Origin: Piezodorus guildinii
Taxonomy: Eukaryota; Arthropoda; Insecta; Hemiptera; Pentatomidae
Assembly (NCBI GenBank): GCA_023052935.1
Contig: CM041298.1
Span: 20,184,871-20,248,870 of the forward strand
Length of the DNA: 64,000 nt
Direction: 5' to 3'
Numbering within the stretch: position 1 is the stretch's first letter; every line of letters starts with the position of its first letter. Of the stretch, positions 39,529 to 49,639 are shown one piece after another. The notes beneath the pieces were generated by a model. The model searched no databases. It saw only the letters and a program-made list of their open reading frames with translations, and had not been told where the DNA came from. The position numbers and the translations under genes were made by a program.

Positions 39529-42216
39529 ATGAATTCACCTAACTCCTTATCCATTCTCCTTTGGAATGCGAATGGTGTTAGAAATCATACTGACGAACTG
39601 ACAGCGTTGTTGAAAGACAAAACAATCGATGTTGCACTTATAACTGAAACAAGACTAACGACTAAACAGTACTTCAAAATACCGCAATACATGACATACC
39701 GTACTGACCACCCAGACGGCAAAGCCCATGCCGGTTCTGCTATCATTGTCCACCAATCCCTCTCTCATCATTTACTCCCACTTCCCACCTCTGATTTCCT
39801 ACAAGCCACAGCCATAGTAATCAACACTTTTTCCTTTCCGGTAACCCTCACATCTGCATACTGCCCTCCTAAACATTCCATTTCCAATTCCGAATTTGTA
39901 TCCTTCCTGGATTCCTTAGGAAATCGTTTCATTCTGGGTGCAGACTTAAACGCCAAGCATCAGCAGTGGGGTTCCAGAACCACGAATTCTCGGGGACGAA
40001 ATTTGCTGTCTGCACTCAACTCCCGAAATTTTAATATCCTGCCTCCTGACTCCCCTACCTACTGGCCAACCGATCCTAACCGCAATCCTGACATCCTCGA
40101 CTTCTTTATCCACAGCGGGTTAGGCTCCCTCATCAACTTGTCTGTAACTCGCCTTGATGAACTATCCTCAGACCACAGTCCACTGATCCTAAAAGTATCT
40201 CTCACTCCAATTCCAAAACCCATTCCACCATCATTCATCCGAGGCCCTGTCAACTGGAACCTTTTCCGCCAAATCCTGACCGATAATATTGACCTCAGAG
40301 TAACCCTCAAAACCCCAGATGACCTAGATAATTCCGTCTATTCCTTTACCACCGCCATCCAACAAGCTGTCTGGACTGCCTCCTCTCCTAAACACCCCAA
40401 TATAAATCCTCACCAAAATCATTTTCCACAACATATTATAGACCTCATCCATACCAAACGCCGAGCAAGATCATTATGGCAGCGCACCCGACACCCAACA
40501 GATCGCCGCTCCTATAACTTCTATTGTAGACAATTGAAGAGGGAGTTGGCGACCTTCCGTTCCCAGTCCTTTAATTCCTACCTCTCCTATCTATCAGCTC
40601 GTGATAATTCCCTGTGGAATGTCACGAAAAAGATCCTAAAATACCATCAAGTTTCCCATCCTCTCCGACGTGGTGATGACTCCTGGGCTGCGTCTGATGA
40701 AGATAAAGCCGAGGAATTCGCCACACACCTCTCCAAAGTTTTCACTCCTCACCCGGAATCCCAAGCCAATCACACCGCAACAGTGCAAGACTTTCTTTTG
40801 TCACCGATTCCACTTTCCCTACCTCCTAAAGCTATTAATCCCTCTGAGGTCAAATATCTTCTCCAAAAACTTACCCTCCGTAAATCTCCTGGACACGATC
40901 TCCTTACTCCCCAGATCCTCCGACAACTTCCGCAGAAAGCTATTATATTCCTTACTTATATTTACAACTGCATCCTACGCACCACCTATTTTCCTCTGTT
41001 ATGGAAACATTCCACTATCATTCTTTTTCTAAAACCAGGCAAACCTTCCAACAACACTTCATCCTACAGGCCTATTAGTCTACTCCCCATCCTCTCAAAA
41101 ATCTTCGAAAGGCTTCTTCTTAAACGTATCCTACCCATATTAGAATCTCAAAATCTTCCTTCCCATCAGTTTGGATTCCGTCCTCACCATTCCACAGTTC
41201 AACAGGGGCTCCGAGTTGTAGATCATATTTCCTCAGCTCTTGAATGCAAAGAGTATTGTTCTGGTGCGTTTCTGGACATTGCGCAAGCTTTTGACCGGGT
41301 ATGGCACACTGGATTACTCTTCAAGCTGAAAACCCATTTACCCCAGTCTCTATACCTCATTCTCCGATCCTATCTCTCAAACCGTTCCTTCCGCGTTCGC
41401 TGTGGTGTAGAATTTTCTAACCTTTATCCCGTTGAGGCCGGTGTTCCTCAAGGCAGCGTCTTGGGACCCGTCCTCTACATCCTTTACACTGCTGATATTC
41501 CTACACATCCTGATACCTTTCTGGCAACTTTTGCAGACGACACCGCCATCCTATCATCCAGTTCCAATCCTGAAACAGCATCCTTAAACCTGCAAAGACA
41601 CCTTTCTCTTATCGAAGACTGGTGTAGTGCTTGGCGCATAAAGGTGAACGAAGCCAAATGCAAACACGTAACCTTCACTCTTCGACGAAACTCCTGTCCG
41701 CCAGTTTACTTCAATTCCATTCCGATTCCTCCTTCAGATACAGTCCGGTATCTTGGCTTACTGTTAGACAAAAGATTGACTTGGAACCCACATACAAGAC
41801 TTAAAAGACAAGAACTCAACCGACGATTCGGACAGTTATACCGACTACTCAACAGAAAATCTGAACTTACAGTTGACAACAAATTATTAATCTACAGGAC
41901 AATACTGTAGCCCATCTGGACCTACGGACTTGAACTGTGGGGGACAGCTAAACGTACTAACATCAAACGCATTCAATCCTTTCAATCCAAAGTCCTCCGT
42001 ACAATAGTAAATGCTCCTTATTATGTTTCCAACTATACCTTGCACCACGACCTTAATGTTCCTTTTATTTCAGACCTGATTCCATCCAAATTTTCCAAAT
42101 TCCACCAGAATCTCATTCATCATCCTAATCCTCTAGCTCAATCCCTATCCAGCTCCACTCATCCTTACAACCCACCTAGAAGGTTGAAACGGCAGTGGCC
42201 TCGTGACCTCTTGTAA
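39529..42216 (+). pseudogene. Jockey ORF2, endonuclease plus reverse transcriptase, one nonsense codon
   Basis: An 896-codon frame with a single TAG at 41908-41910, after LLIYRTIL, where copies and relatives have a Lys or Arg before PIWTYG. Endonuclease: SILLWNANG, ITETRLT, YCPPKHS, LGADLNAKHQQWGSR (about residues 136-150), SSDHSPLIL (about 213). RT: YRPISLLPILSKIFERLL, FGFRPHHSTVQQ, AFLDIAQAFDRVW (about 587), EAGVPQGSVLGPVLYILYTA (about 637), catalytic FADDTAI (about 669), YLGLLLDKRLTWNPHTRLK. The ORF ends PPRRLKRQWPRDLL. The stop removes only about the last 100 residues, after the RT thumb, so a truncated RT is conceivable. Full function is unlikely. Confidence 0.92.
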
Positions 42217-42460
42217 CATGTATATTGGAGTTCTAGCATTGGCTAGATTCTCCACTCACGTGCTGTATGCTTGTGAATTGTATATAGGTATGAGTGACTA
42301 TTGTATATATTTTTATTGATTTTATTTTGTATATATGTATATTTTATTATTATTATTATATAAATTTATTGTTTTGTATATATCGTGTGAATGTAGTATG
42401 AATGTTGTACGTTATCACTATTAAAAATGTCCTGAATTGGACAGATTGTAATATTGCTCG

Positions 42461-42498
<38 letters not shown>

Positions 42499-42693
42499 TT
42501 TCTATTCACATCTGTCAACTTAAACTGCCGTCAGTGAATGCGATGGGTTTAGGTTTTGATGTTGTTACGTAACGTTTAACGAATTTGTAATAGTTTCAAA
42601 AAGTTTATGTATGTGTTTCTTTTGTGTATCCAAGTCCAACTGGGCTTCAGTAAGCATGTTTAAGTGTTAAATTCATTTATAAATTTTAATTTT

Positions 42694-43782
42694 AAGCATT
42701 TGATCGAGTCTGGCACCAGGGACTGCTTTACAAACTCCGTCAATTCCTCACCCCTACATATTTCCTATTAAAGCGTTCCTACCTTACTGGCAGAACCTTT
42801 AAGGTAAACCACAACTTTTCCTACTCATCCACATTTCCCCTATCTGCTGGAGTGCCTCAAGATAGTATCTTAGGTCCTATCCTCTACTCCCTTTATACAG
42901 CTGACATTCCACTCCATCCTCGCACTGTCCTCAATACTTATGCTGATGACACGTGTGTTTTATCAGTCCATAATGATCCAACTAGTGCATCCCAAACCCT
43001 TCAGTCCCACATCAAAGCCATTGAAGAATGGTGTCAAAATTGGAGGATTAAAATAAATCCCAACAAATCCCACCAAATCACCTTTACCCTTCGTCGCAAA
43101 CCGATGAGTTCCTGCCCCCCAGTATCCTTTAATAACATTACCCTTACTTCTGTAGAACAAATCCGATACCTAGGTCTCCATCTTCACAAGCGCCTTACTT
43201 GGAATCCTCACACAAGACTAAAACGACAAGAAACTGCTCGAAGATATCGATTACTACAACACTTACTAGACAAACGTTCAAAACTTCCAGTACATTACAA
43301 AAGACTCATCTACATCACAATTATCAGACCTATTTGGACATATGGAATCGAGCTTTGGGGCTCTACGAAACCATCTAATTCCTCCCGCATCCAGTCCTTA
43401 CAATCTAAAATCCTTCGCAAAATCCTGAATGCTCCTTATTTTGTCACAAATCAAATCCTCCATAATGACCTAAACATCCCATTTGTTGCAGACATAGCCC
43501 GTGATAGATACTCCTCTTTCCACTCTAAACTCCCTGCCCATACAAACCCACTTGTCCGTAATTTATCTTCCTCAGATATCCCTGATAACCCTCCAAGGCG
43601 ACTGAAAAGAAGGTGGCCTCGGGACCTACTGTATTAATAGTTTAATAGTTAGTGAAGTGCTACCACTGGCTGGTTCTTTCTCAAGACATTTTCATGACTT
43701 TTTATATTCACTCTACATATTTACTTAGTGTATTCTTTAGTACAGTTGTAAATTACTATAAATAAATAAAAAAAAATAAAAA
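42694..43782 (+). mobile_element. Jockey-type LINE, 5' truncated, open RT frame (copy C)
   Basis: Starts inside the RT at AFDRVWHQGLLYKL and keeps one open frame to the ORF2 stop at 43637, then a 3' UTR ending AATAAATAAAAAAAAATA. Imperfect TSD TTTTAATTTTAAG / TTTTTAATTTTGAA at about 42683 and 43782. It represents a third Jockey family, whose relatives are at 8097, 10228, 25197, 53935 and 59160. Confidence 0.88.
42700..43637 (+). pseudogene. Jockey RT C-terminal half, uninterrupted but truncated
   Basis: Encodes SAGVPQDSILGPILYSLYTA, catalytic TYADDTCVL, EEWCQNWRIKINPNKSHQIT, LGLHLHKRLTWNPHTRLKRQ, TIIRPIWTYGIELWGSTKPS and DIPDNPPRRLKRRWPRDLL. No frameshift or stop, so the insertion is young, but the 5' truncation at the AFDRVW box removes the endonuclease and RT fingers. 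A conserved Gly in VPQGS is Asp (VPQDS). Confidence 0.88.
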
Positions 43783-43784
43783 AT

Positions 43785-44401
43785 TTTTAATTTTGAACGT
43801 CTTAAAGAAATTGAGTATAAAAGTTTCAGGTTTTTGTACGTTATTGTCTGTACTTGATGTGTGGGCCCCATGTCGTTCTTCTGTCGAATGTCAAGCTGAG
43901 ATATCTGGTTGATTCTGTCTGTGGAATTTGGATATTGTCAAGATACACTGAAGGGCAGGTTGCATGTCGAAGAGTGAAAGTAATGTGTTAGGATTTATGT
44001 TGGTTAAGTCGAATTTGGAAAGTTTGCACCAATCGTGGAGTTGTGTTAAGTGGTGTTGTAATGTCTGTGAGGGGTGTTTAGGAGTGTAATGTTTTGTCAA
44101 GATAGTTGTATCGTCTACACACGTTCCTGTGAGAGTTTTGGAGCTTATTGAAATGTCGTGTGTGTATACAATGTAAAGTAATGGAGCGAGAACCGACCCC
44201 TGAGGTGCTCCTGCTAAGGCTAGTCTAATTCTAATAAAGACAAATCTGTCACGAAGAACGGACTGAAGAATAAGATAATAAGTAGAAGAGAATACACTCA
44301 TTAATTTGAAGGAAAGCTCTTGATGCTAGACTCGATCTAACTCTTGCGCAACATCCAGAAATTTTCTGGTTGCATACAATTTCTGCTCTAGTACACAATA
44401 T
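43785..44401 (-). pseudogene. Jockey ORF2 fragment, left piece of a split copy
   Basis: Minus strand: LALAGAPQGSVLAPLLYIVY, catalytic region decayed to CVDDTTI, LHDWCKLSKFDLTNINP, then TRQISQLDIRQKNDMGPTHQ-like sequence in shifted frames. Closest to copy B (29165-33633). Interrupted by the CR1/L2-like insertion and resumed at 45413. Confidence 0.75.
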
Positions 44402-45412
44402 AGAATAGAAAAAAAATTTTATTCTGGGAATAGGTCTCCTAAGAATAACAGGTTTGTACAGTATATGAAAATATACATGTCTGGCCAACAGACAGAAGGA
44501 ACATAATCAATAAATAATTACAATTATGGGTTAATATATGTGTGCATATCATAAACGCATATACACACATATATCCAAAAAAATAAATACAATGATAAAA
44601 TTAAAATAAAAACAATTCTTAGAAAGTATTTTGTTGAACGAAATTAAAAATTAATTAGTAGATAACAGCATTTAAATATAGACAATGAACAAAATTATTC
44701 TTCATTCAAAGTGTGATGTCAGAAATAAAAATGTTACAGTTTCTGAGCGTCTTTTTGGGATAATAAAAGGTATTGGAAAAGTTGGGATTTGAATGAGGAG
44801 AGGGAAGCAGCATGGCGGATATGAGTAGGTAGAGAATTCCAGAAATTAGAGGAGCGGACAAGGAAGGAACGATCAAATGTTTTAGTCCTATGGATAGGCA
44901 AATAAAGGTCGGAATGGCGCGATCTTGTTTCAAGTGAGTGGACTGAGGATTTAAATTGTAGGAGACTGTGGATGTATGGAGGGTGTTGAGAGTTAATGAT
45001 TTGGTAAAGGTATGATCCTAGGAAATATTGTCTGCGGATTGGGGGAAGGAGCCACTTTAACTCACCGTAAAAATGGGTCACATGAGACCTCTTCGGAGTA
45101 CTGAGGACAAATCTTAAAAATATGTTCATGATTCGTTTAAGCTGTCCTCAAGCACAGTTGAGAGGCCACCATATACTAAGCAGCAATAGTCAAAGTGGGG
45201 GAAAATAAGAGCGGATACAAGGAGGATACGGATGGATAGTGGAAGAAGATGGCTGGAGCGATGGAAATATTTGAGGGTACTTATTGTTCTTCGGGAAATT
45301 TGGGCAATATGGGGTTTCCAGGAAAGAGTTTGGTCAATGGTAATACTCTGGTTTTTGACAGAGGAAGTGGAGGTGATTGGGTGTTTCATTTAAGGTGAGA
45401 CTCGGAAATGTG
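44402..45412 (-). pseudogene. CR1/L2-like LINE, RT C-terminal half
   Basis: Inserted in a Jockey fragment. Minus-strand frames: SSVKNQSITIDQTLSWKPHI, RRTISTLKYFHRSSHLLPLS, HFDYCCLVYGGLSTVLEDSL, then a frameshift at about 45126 to MNIFLRFVLSTPKRSHVTHF, ELKWLLPPIRRQYFLGSYLY, ETRSRHSDLYLPIHRTKTFD and SSNFWNSLPTHIRHAAS. The 3' end keeps the AGAATAAAATTTT signal, with the hairpin weakened (AGGAGACCTATTCCC). Confidence 0.8.
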
Positions 45413-45625
45413 GTATAGTCAGTGTTGTGTTCAGAATCCAAATTGATGGTCGAGTATAGTGCTGCTGTTCGTAAGCGTGTCAAGAAATCTTTTCTAGAGT
45501 AGTTTTTCAAATATTTTAGGACGAATCCAGAGCAGCCTGATGAGTTTGTATGATGAAGAGTTTATTTCGTTTGTAGATCATTTTGTGTTTGGGTATTTTC
45601 ACTGTAGAGTTAATTTGGTTGTTAG
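45413..45625 (-). pseudogene. Jockey ORF2 fragment, right piece
   Basis: Minus strand, encodes a decayed FGFRTQH-like region and KIFEKLL-like region; matches 30355-30500 of copy B block for block. Confidence 0.65.
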
Positions 45626-45973
45626 GTTGTTTTTTTTTTTTCAAGCAGAAAATTCAATTACAACAATACTTCTAACTGTTCTTTGGGTTCGAATCCCGCT
45701 TTTGGCATAATTATAATTCTGTGATTTCAGCAGTAGAACGACTACTAACAGAGTTAGTATAGAGATCATTCTGTAGCACACCTAGCCTCAATGAAATCTC
45801 TCGACGAAATTGGACAAAACTTTACAACTGAGCATGCTCCTAATCACTTCCTTGCACGGCAGTTGGCCCCGAACGTTACAGACCTTTTTAGTACTATTGC
45901 AAGTACTGAACTCACGAACTTCATAGGTTGTAAAAGTACAGTGTTTTTTGTGTCCATGGAAAGTTCGTTATAA
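45626..45973. other. Unclassified segment with a B-box-like motif
   Basis: TTGGGTTCGAATCCCGC at about 45686-45702 matches a Pol III B box and T-arm, but no A box or tRNA cloverleaf could be drawn. A 60-aa frame at 45791-45973 has no known domain. Confidence 0.3.
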
Positions 45974-46079
45974 TAATAGGTTGTCCGAAGAGTTCGTAGA
46001 GAATTTTAAAATAAAACTTACCTTTAATTTTTTCTACAAATAATGAATCACAAAGCTAATGTATATTTATATGCCTTTA

Positions 46080-47850
46080 ATTCTCGGTATATTAACTATG
46101 TTTACACACTGAATTCTTCTTTGTTAAGACTTGGTAGTGTAGTTTATTGTAAACCAACGTGAGTGACGATTCAGTTCATTTCAGGCAAATTATGCTGTTT
46201 TTTTTTTTAAATGAGGGAAAAACGCAGTCCAAACTGCAAGGAAGATCGTGCCGTATACAGCAGAAATTCAATTGCTGATGGCACGGTTAGAAGTGGTTTT
46301 CTCAGTTTAGATCAGGAGATTTTCAATTTGGAATACCAACCCCGGGTTGGCCGGAGTTCAACTCTTGACATCGAGGATATTATGACAGCCATCGCAAAGA
46401 ATCCAGGAATTACTGTCCGTGAGATATTTGCGGAGTTATGATCCTGCAAATCGACCGTTTTTGATCATCTAAAGAAGATCGGGTAATTCTGTCGAAACCA
46501 AACTATAAATACGGACTTTTACTGCTCCCAGTTAGATCGATTGAAAGCAGCATTTGAAAAAAATCTGGTGCGGGACAACACCGACTTTCTCTTACCTCCA
46601 TTTTTAAAGTCAACGAATGAATTTTCAAATACAGTTAGAGATAAAAATACGTGAAATTATTAAGGAATTAATCAAATTGAATTTATATAGAAACATGTGT
46701 TTTATTAAAAAATCTATTATATTATTATCTTAAATAATCAGTTAGTTTTATCTTCTTTTCATCACTCTCCATTAACTTTAAAAGCTTGTGTATGAGATGA
46801 TATTTTTTCTAAAACCTTTAGATTTCCAACGGTATATCATACATGTATATCACTGCTCTTATGTTCAAAAACGAAAAATTGCATTAAAAAAATATTTTTT
46901 CTTTTTCTCCTTTAGTTGGGTATCGAATTAATTCAATTTATATATTTACCTGTTTTTCATCAGCGTTAACAAGATAATCTAGTTATTATTATTGAATCTA
47001 CAAAATTAAAGGTACTTTAGGGGAAGAAAATTTAAAATTTCGGCATTTAAGCCCTGTCAGACCATTTTTACCCAAATAAAACACATGATATTAAAGCTCA
47101 TTAAATTTTACATCGATACATAGTTTAATCAAAATCGTCCGAACTGTTTTTGAGAAAATCGAAAAAAGGTGCAAAATGTATGGTATAAAGTGCCTCTTCT
47201 GGTAAGCTCATTTTTAGAAAAAAGTTTTGTCACGTCTCGGGCGTATATTTGTCTTAAATATGAAATTTCAGTTTTATAAGGACTTACTGTTTCCGCCCGG
47301 GAGTTACCACACACACACACACACACACCCCAGACCTTTTTGCGGGACTTGGTTATTTGGACTCAGGGGACCCTAAAACGTGTATTTCCGTTGAAAACTG
47401 GAATTCGAAAATTTTAACGATCCAATACTTTCCCTTAATATATATAGTAAGTGAATGTAAAAAACGGCCGGAGTTGGCAAATCAGAAAGGAGGTAACGCT
47501 AGGCTCCATGTGCTTTAAGGACTCAGCAAAAGTTATTAAGCTTCAGATGGGAGGTTTTACCTCACCCGCCGTACTATCCTGACATTGCTCCTTCGGATTT
47601 CCATTGTTTTCGTTCCCTCTAAATTTTCTACAAGGGAAATCCTACTCTTGAGAAGATCAGAACGGACCTTTTATTGCTCTTCTGGAGTAAGGACAGTGAT
47701 TTTTGGAATAAAAGGGATACTGGACCTTCCAAGCCGTTGGTAAAGGGTAATCGCTAACAGTGGTAACTATTTTATAGATTAAAAAAAAAAAAAATATGCT
47801 ATTCATCAATTTAGATTTATGTCCGAATTTCTCTTCGAGCTTTCCGGACA
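46080..47850 (+). pseudogene. Mariner transposase, broken by stops, frameshifts and an R930 insertion
   Basis: The N-terminal HTH region is readable in pieces: NAVQTARKIVPYTAE, PGLAGVQ (for SGRP), ITVREIFAEL and STVFDHLKKIG. YCSQLDRLKAAFEK runs up to the insertion, and RPELANQKGGNARLHV resumes right after it at about 47464. The C-terminal part has EVLPHPPYYPDIAPSDFHCF, with the last catalytic Asp of the DD34D triad (in PDIAPSD). The middle Asp region is lost or frameshifted. Inactive. Confidence 0.85.
46564..47458 (+). repeat. R930 repeat, full length, inside the mariner
   Basis: 895 bp from TCTGGTGCGGGACAACACCG to GTAAGTGAATGT. The mariner coding sequence on either side (GCATTTGAAAAA and CGGCCGGAGTTG) is continuous if an A5 run is the target. 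A (CA)n tract lies at 47305-47328. Gives clean ends for the family. Confidence 0.92.
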
Positions 47851-48026
47851 ACCCAATAGAATATTTTTTGCAATTGTTATATACTTACTTTGTTCACCGC
47901 TGGAGTGTGTATTTTAATAAGCTCGACATTTCCTGACCTTTGGCTTCTTTATCTCTGTTCAAAAAGAGCAATCTCTGTTGTAAAAAAAAAAAAAATAAAT
48001 AATAGAAGTCTTGGATCACGTATGTT

Positions 48027-48231
48027 TGTTTGTTTATTCGTTTAACGTCACTTTTATGCTACTTTGGCTAATCGGACGATGCTACAGTGGGAGTCCTAAA
48101 TTTTGCCTATCCAGGTTTTATTAGGAGAGGGATCTTTAACGAGTACCTGTCATCGCACAGGCTCGGAACCACCTCTTAACGTCCCCTCCGAAGGAAGGCA
48201 TAACTAAGTAACTGAGGATTTTTTTCTCCAA
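48027..48231 (-). mobile_element. tRNA-derived SINE, family 1, 5' truncated
   Basis: 14-bp TSD GGATCACGTATGTT (48013-48026, 48232-48245). Minus strand from within the T6 hairpin region through the TTCGGAGGGGACG core to the tail; the tRNA head is absent. 5' truncation with a perfect TSD shows LINE-type target-primed insertion. Confidence 0.9.
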
Positions 48232-48245
48232 GGATCACGTATGTT

Positions 48246-48841
48246 ATGATTTTTAACGTTCATAACTAATTTAAACCATTTGAAAATAATAAATCTTTGA
48301 ATTCTGTAAGGTTCATTTTTATCTCTCTGTTTCGTCACTGTTTCATTATGGAAACTGTAATAGGCAAAAATATAAGTGAAGCTAATGTTAAAAATTCTAA
48401 ATCGGGAAAATTTCAACGAAGTATTAACTCCAATCGAGGTTATTCTTTTCGATAGGAACACAGAAATGCTTTTAGTATATTTTTAACAAAAAAATTGTTT
48501 CCGCATTTTAATGATTACGGCAAATAATAATTCATGGTCTATAACGTGATGGACCGAGGAGATTTTTCAACTTAACGATTTATGTCACAGATTTTTTTTT
48601 TTTTTTTGTTTTGTTTTAATGTGATTCATCCTCGGAGCGACCGTCAGCGATAAACGAAGCCCGGCCATTTGTTTCCATCAGGCCACCGCGAGGCATAACT
48701 CCCTCCTGAAAATTTTATTCAGTTTAAATACACTATCGACTGGGATAGTGGACCGGATTTATAGTCTGTGGGTTTTTAGTCTTGTTATTTGCCGGATTCG
48801 TAAATTGTTTTCAGTATAGAATACGAGATATTTCTGATATG
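48246..48841. other. Unclassified sequence
   Basis: No repeat match. GC-richer patch at 48630-48720 (CTCGGAGCGACCGTCAGCG). No coding frame supported. Confidence 0.4.
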
Positions 48842-48853
48842 TATTATTTTTTT

Positions 48854-49548
48854 GACACACACAAAAAAAAAAAAAAAAGTATTTAATATAGCTTTAGAAT
48901 ATGTCATAGAAAAGGTGATGTGTACCGAGAAAGGCTTAAATATGAGTGACAAGATTCCGGTTTTGGGGTATGCCGATGATCTGGTACTGCTAGGTGAAGA
49001 CACGGAAAACCATACAAGTAAATACAAGTGTGTTAATAAAAACCGGTAAAGAAATAGGACTCGAATTAAATACCGATAAGACGAAGTATATGATTAGTAG
49101 CAGAAACGGTGTCGATATTGGTGATATTGATATATCAGGTCATACTTTTGAACACGTAGAGAAATTCAAGTATTTAGGTTCAATTATAACTAGAAAAAAT
49201 GAAATCCAGGAAGAAATAAAGTCCCGGTTAAAGGTGGGAAATGCGTGCTATTATTCAGTAGCTAAGTTACTTAGTTCGCGGCTTCTATCTAAAAACTTAA
49301 AGACTATAATTTATAAAACTATTATTCTTCCAACGGTTCTTTACGGATGTGAAACCTGGCCACTTACTTTGAAGGATGAACAACGGCTTAAGGTTTTCGA
49401 AAATAAGGTATTGCGTAAAATATTTGGTCCAAAGAGAGATGAGGCCACTGGGGAGTTTAGAAGGTTGCACAACGCGGAACTGTGAAACTTGCATCCTGTG
49501 AATTGGTGGTATCGGCATCGAACCTTCGGGTTCGCTAAGCTATTATTA
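48854..49548 (+). pseudogene. RTE-like LINE (ATT-tail family), 5' truncated with internal deletion
   Basis: 12-bp TSD TATTATTTTTTT (48842-48853, 49549-49560). Encodes FNIALEYVIEKVMCTEKGLN, GYADDLVLLGED, then a 1-base shift to ELNTDKTKYMISSRNGVDIG, FKYLGSIITRKNEIQEEIKS, RLSKNL-type and TVLYGCETWPLTLKDEQR, KVLRKIFGPKRDEATGEF. A deletion joins the NAEL block directly to the 3' hairpin GAACC-TTC-GGGTTC. Ends in (ATT)n. Confidence 0.85.
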
Positions 49549-49639
49549 TATTATTTTTTTTATTTATCATTTTCAACAATAAACTTTTGTAAAAATGAAA
49601 TAAATCTCCCTCAAGACACATTGAGCCCAAATAACAAAT

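Larger units (their letters stand above)
37800..42496 (+). mobile_element. Jockey-clade LINE, near full length (copy A)
   Basis: Holds a 5' UTR of undefined start (somewhere in 37800-38211), ORF1, an abutting ORF2, a 3' UTR and a poly(A) of about 34 A (42463-42496). I could not define a TSD, so the 5' boundary is approximate. Protein order and motifs match copy B, but ORF1 and ORF2 meet as TAA|ATG without overlap. Confidence 0.88.
45976..47856 (+). mobile_element. Mariner DNA transposon, decayed, with R930 inserted
   Basis: Terminal inverted repeats: ATAGGTTGTCCGAAGAGTTC at the left and its counterpart TTGGGTTGTCCGGAAAGCTC at the right (read from the minus strand), each bordered by TA (45974-45975, 47857-47858), the mariner target. 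Without the R930 insert (46564-47458 plus A-runs) it is about 0.97 kb, shorter than an intact mariner, so it also carries deletions. Confidence 0.88.

Noticed and set aside
37803..42697. 13-bp match TTAATTTTAAGCA at 37803 and 42685 as a TSD of Jockey copy A
   Set aside because: The right-hand occurrence lies 190 bp beyond the poly(A) and better explains the 5' TSD of the truncated Jockey at 42694. The match is AT-rich and could be chance. A 3' transduction would be needed to explain it otherwise.
45686..45702. Isolated tRNA T-arm
   Set aside because: Only a B-box-like GGTTCGAATCC is present. No D arm, anticodon arm or acceptor stem could be paired.
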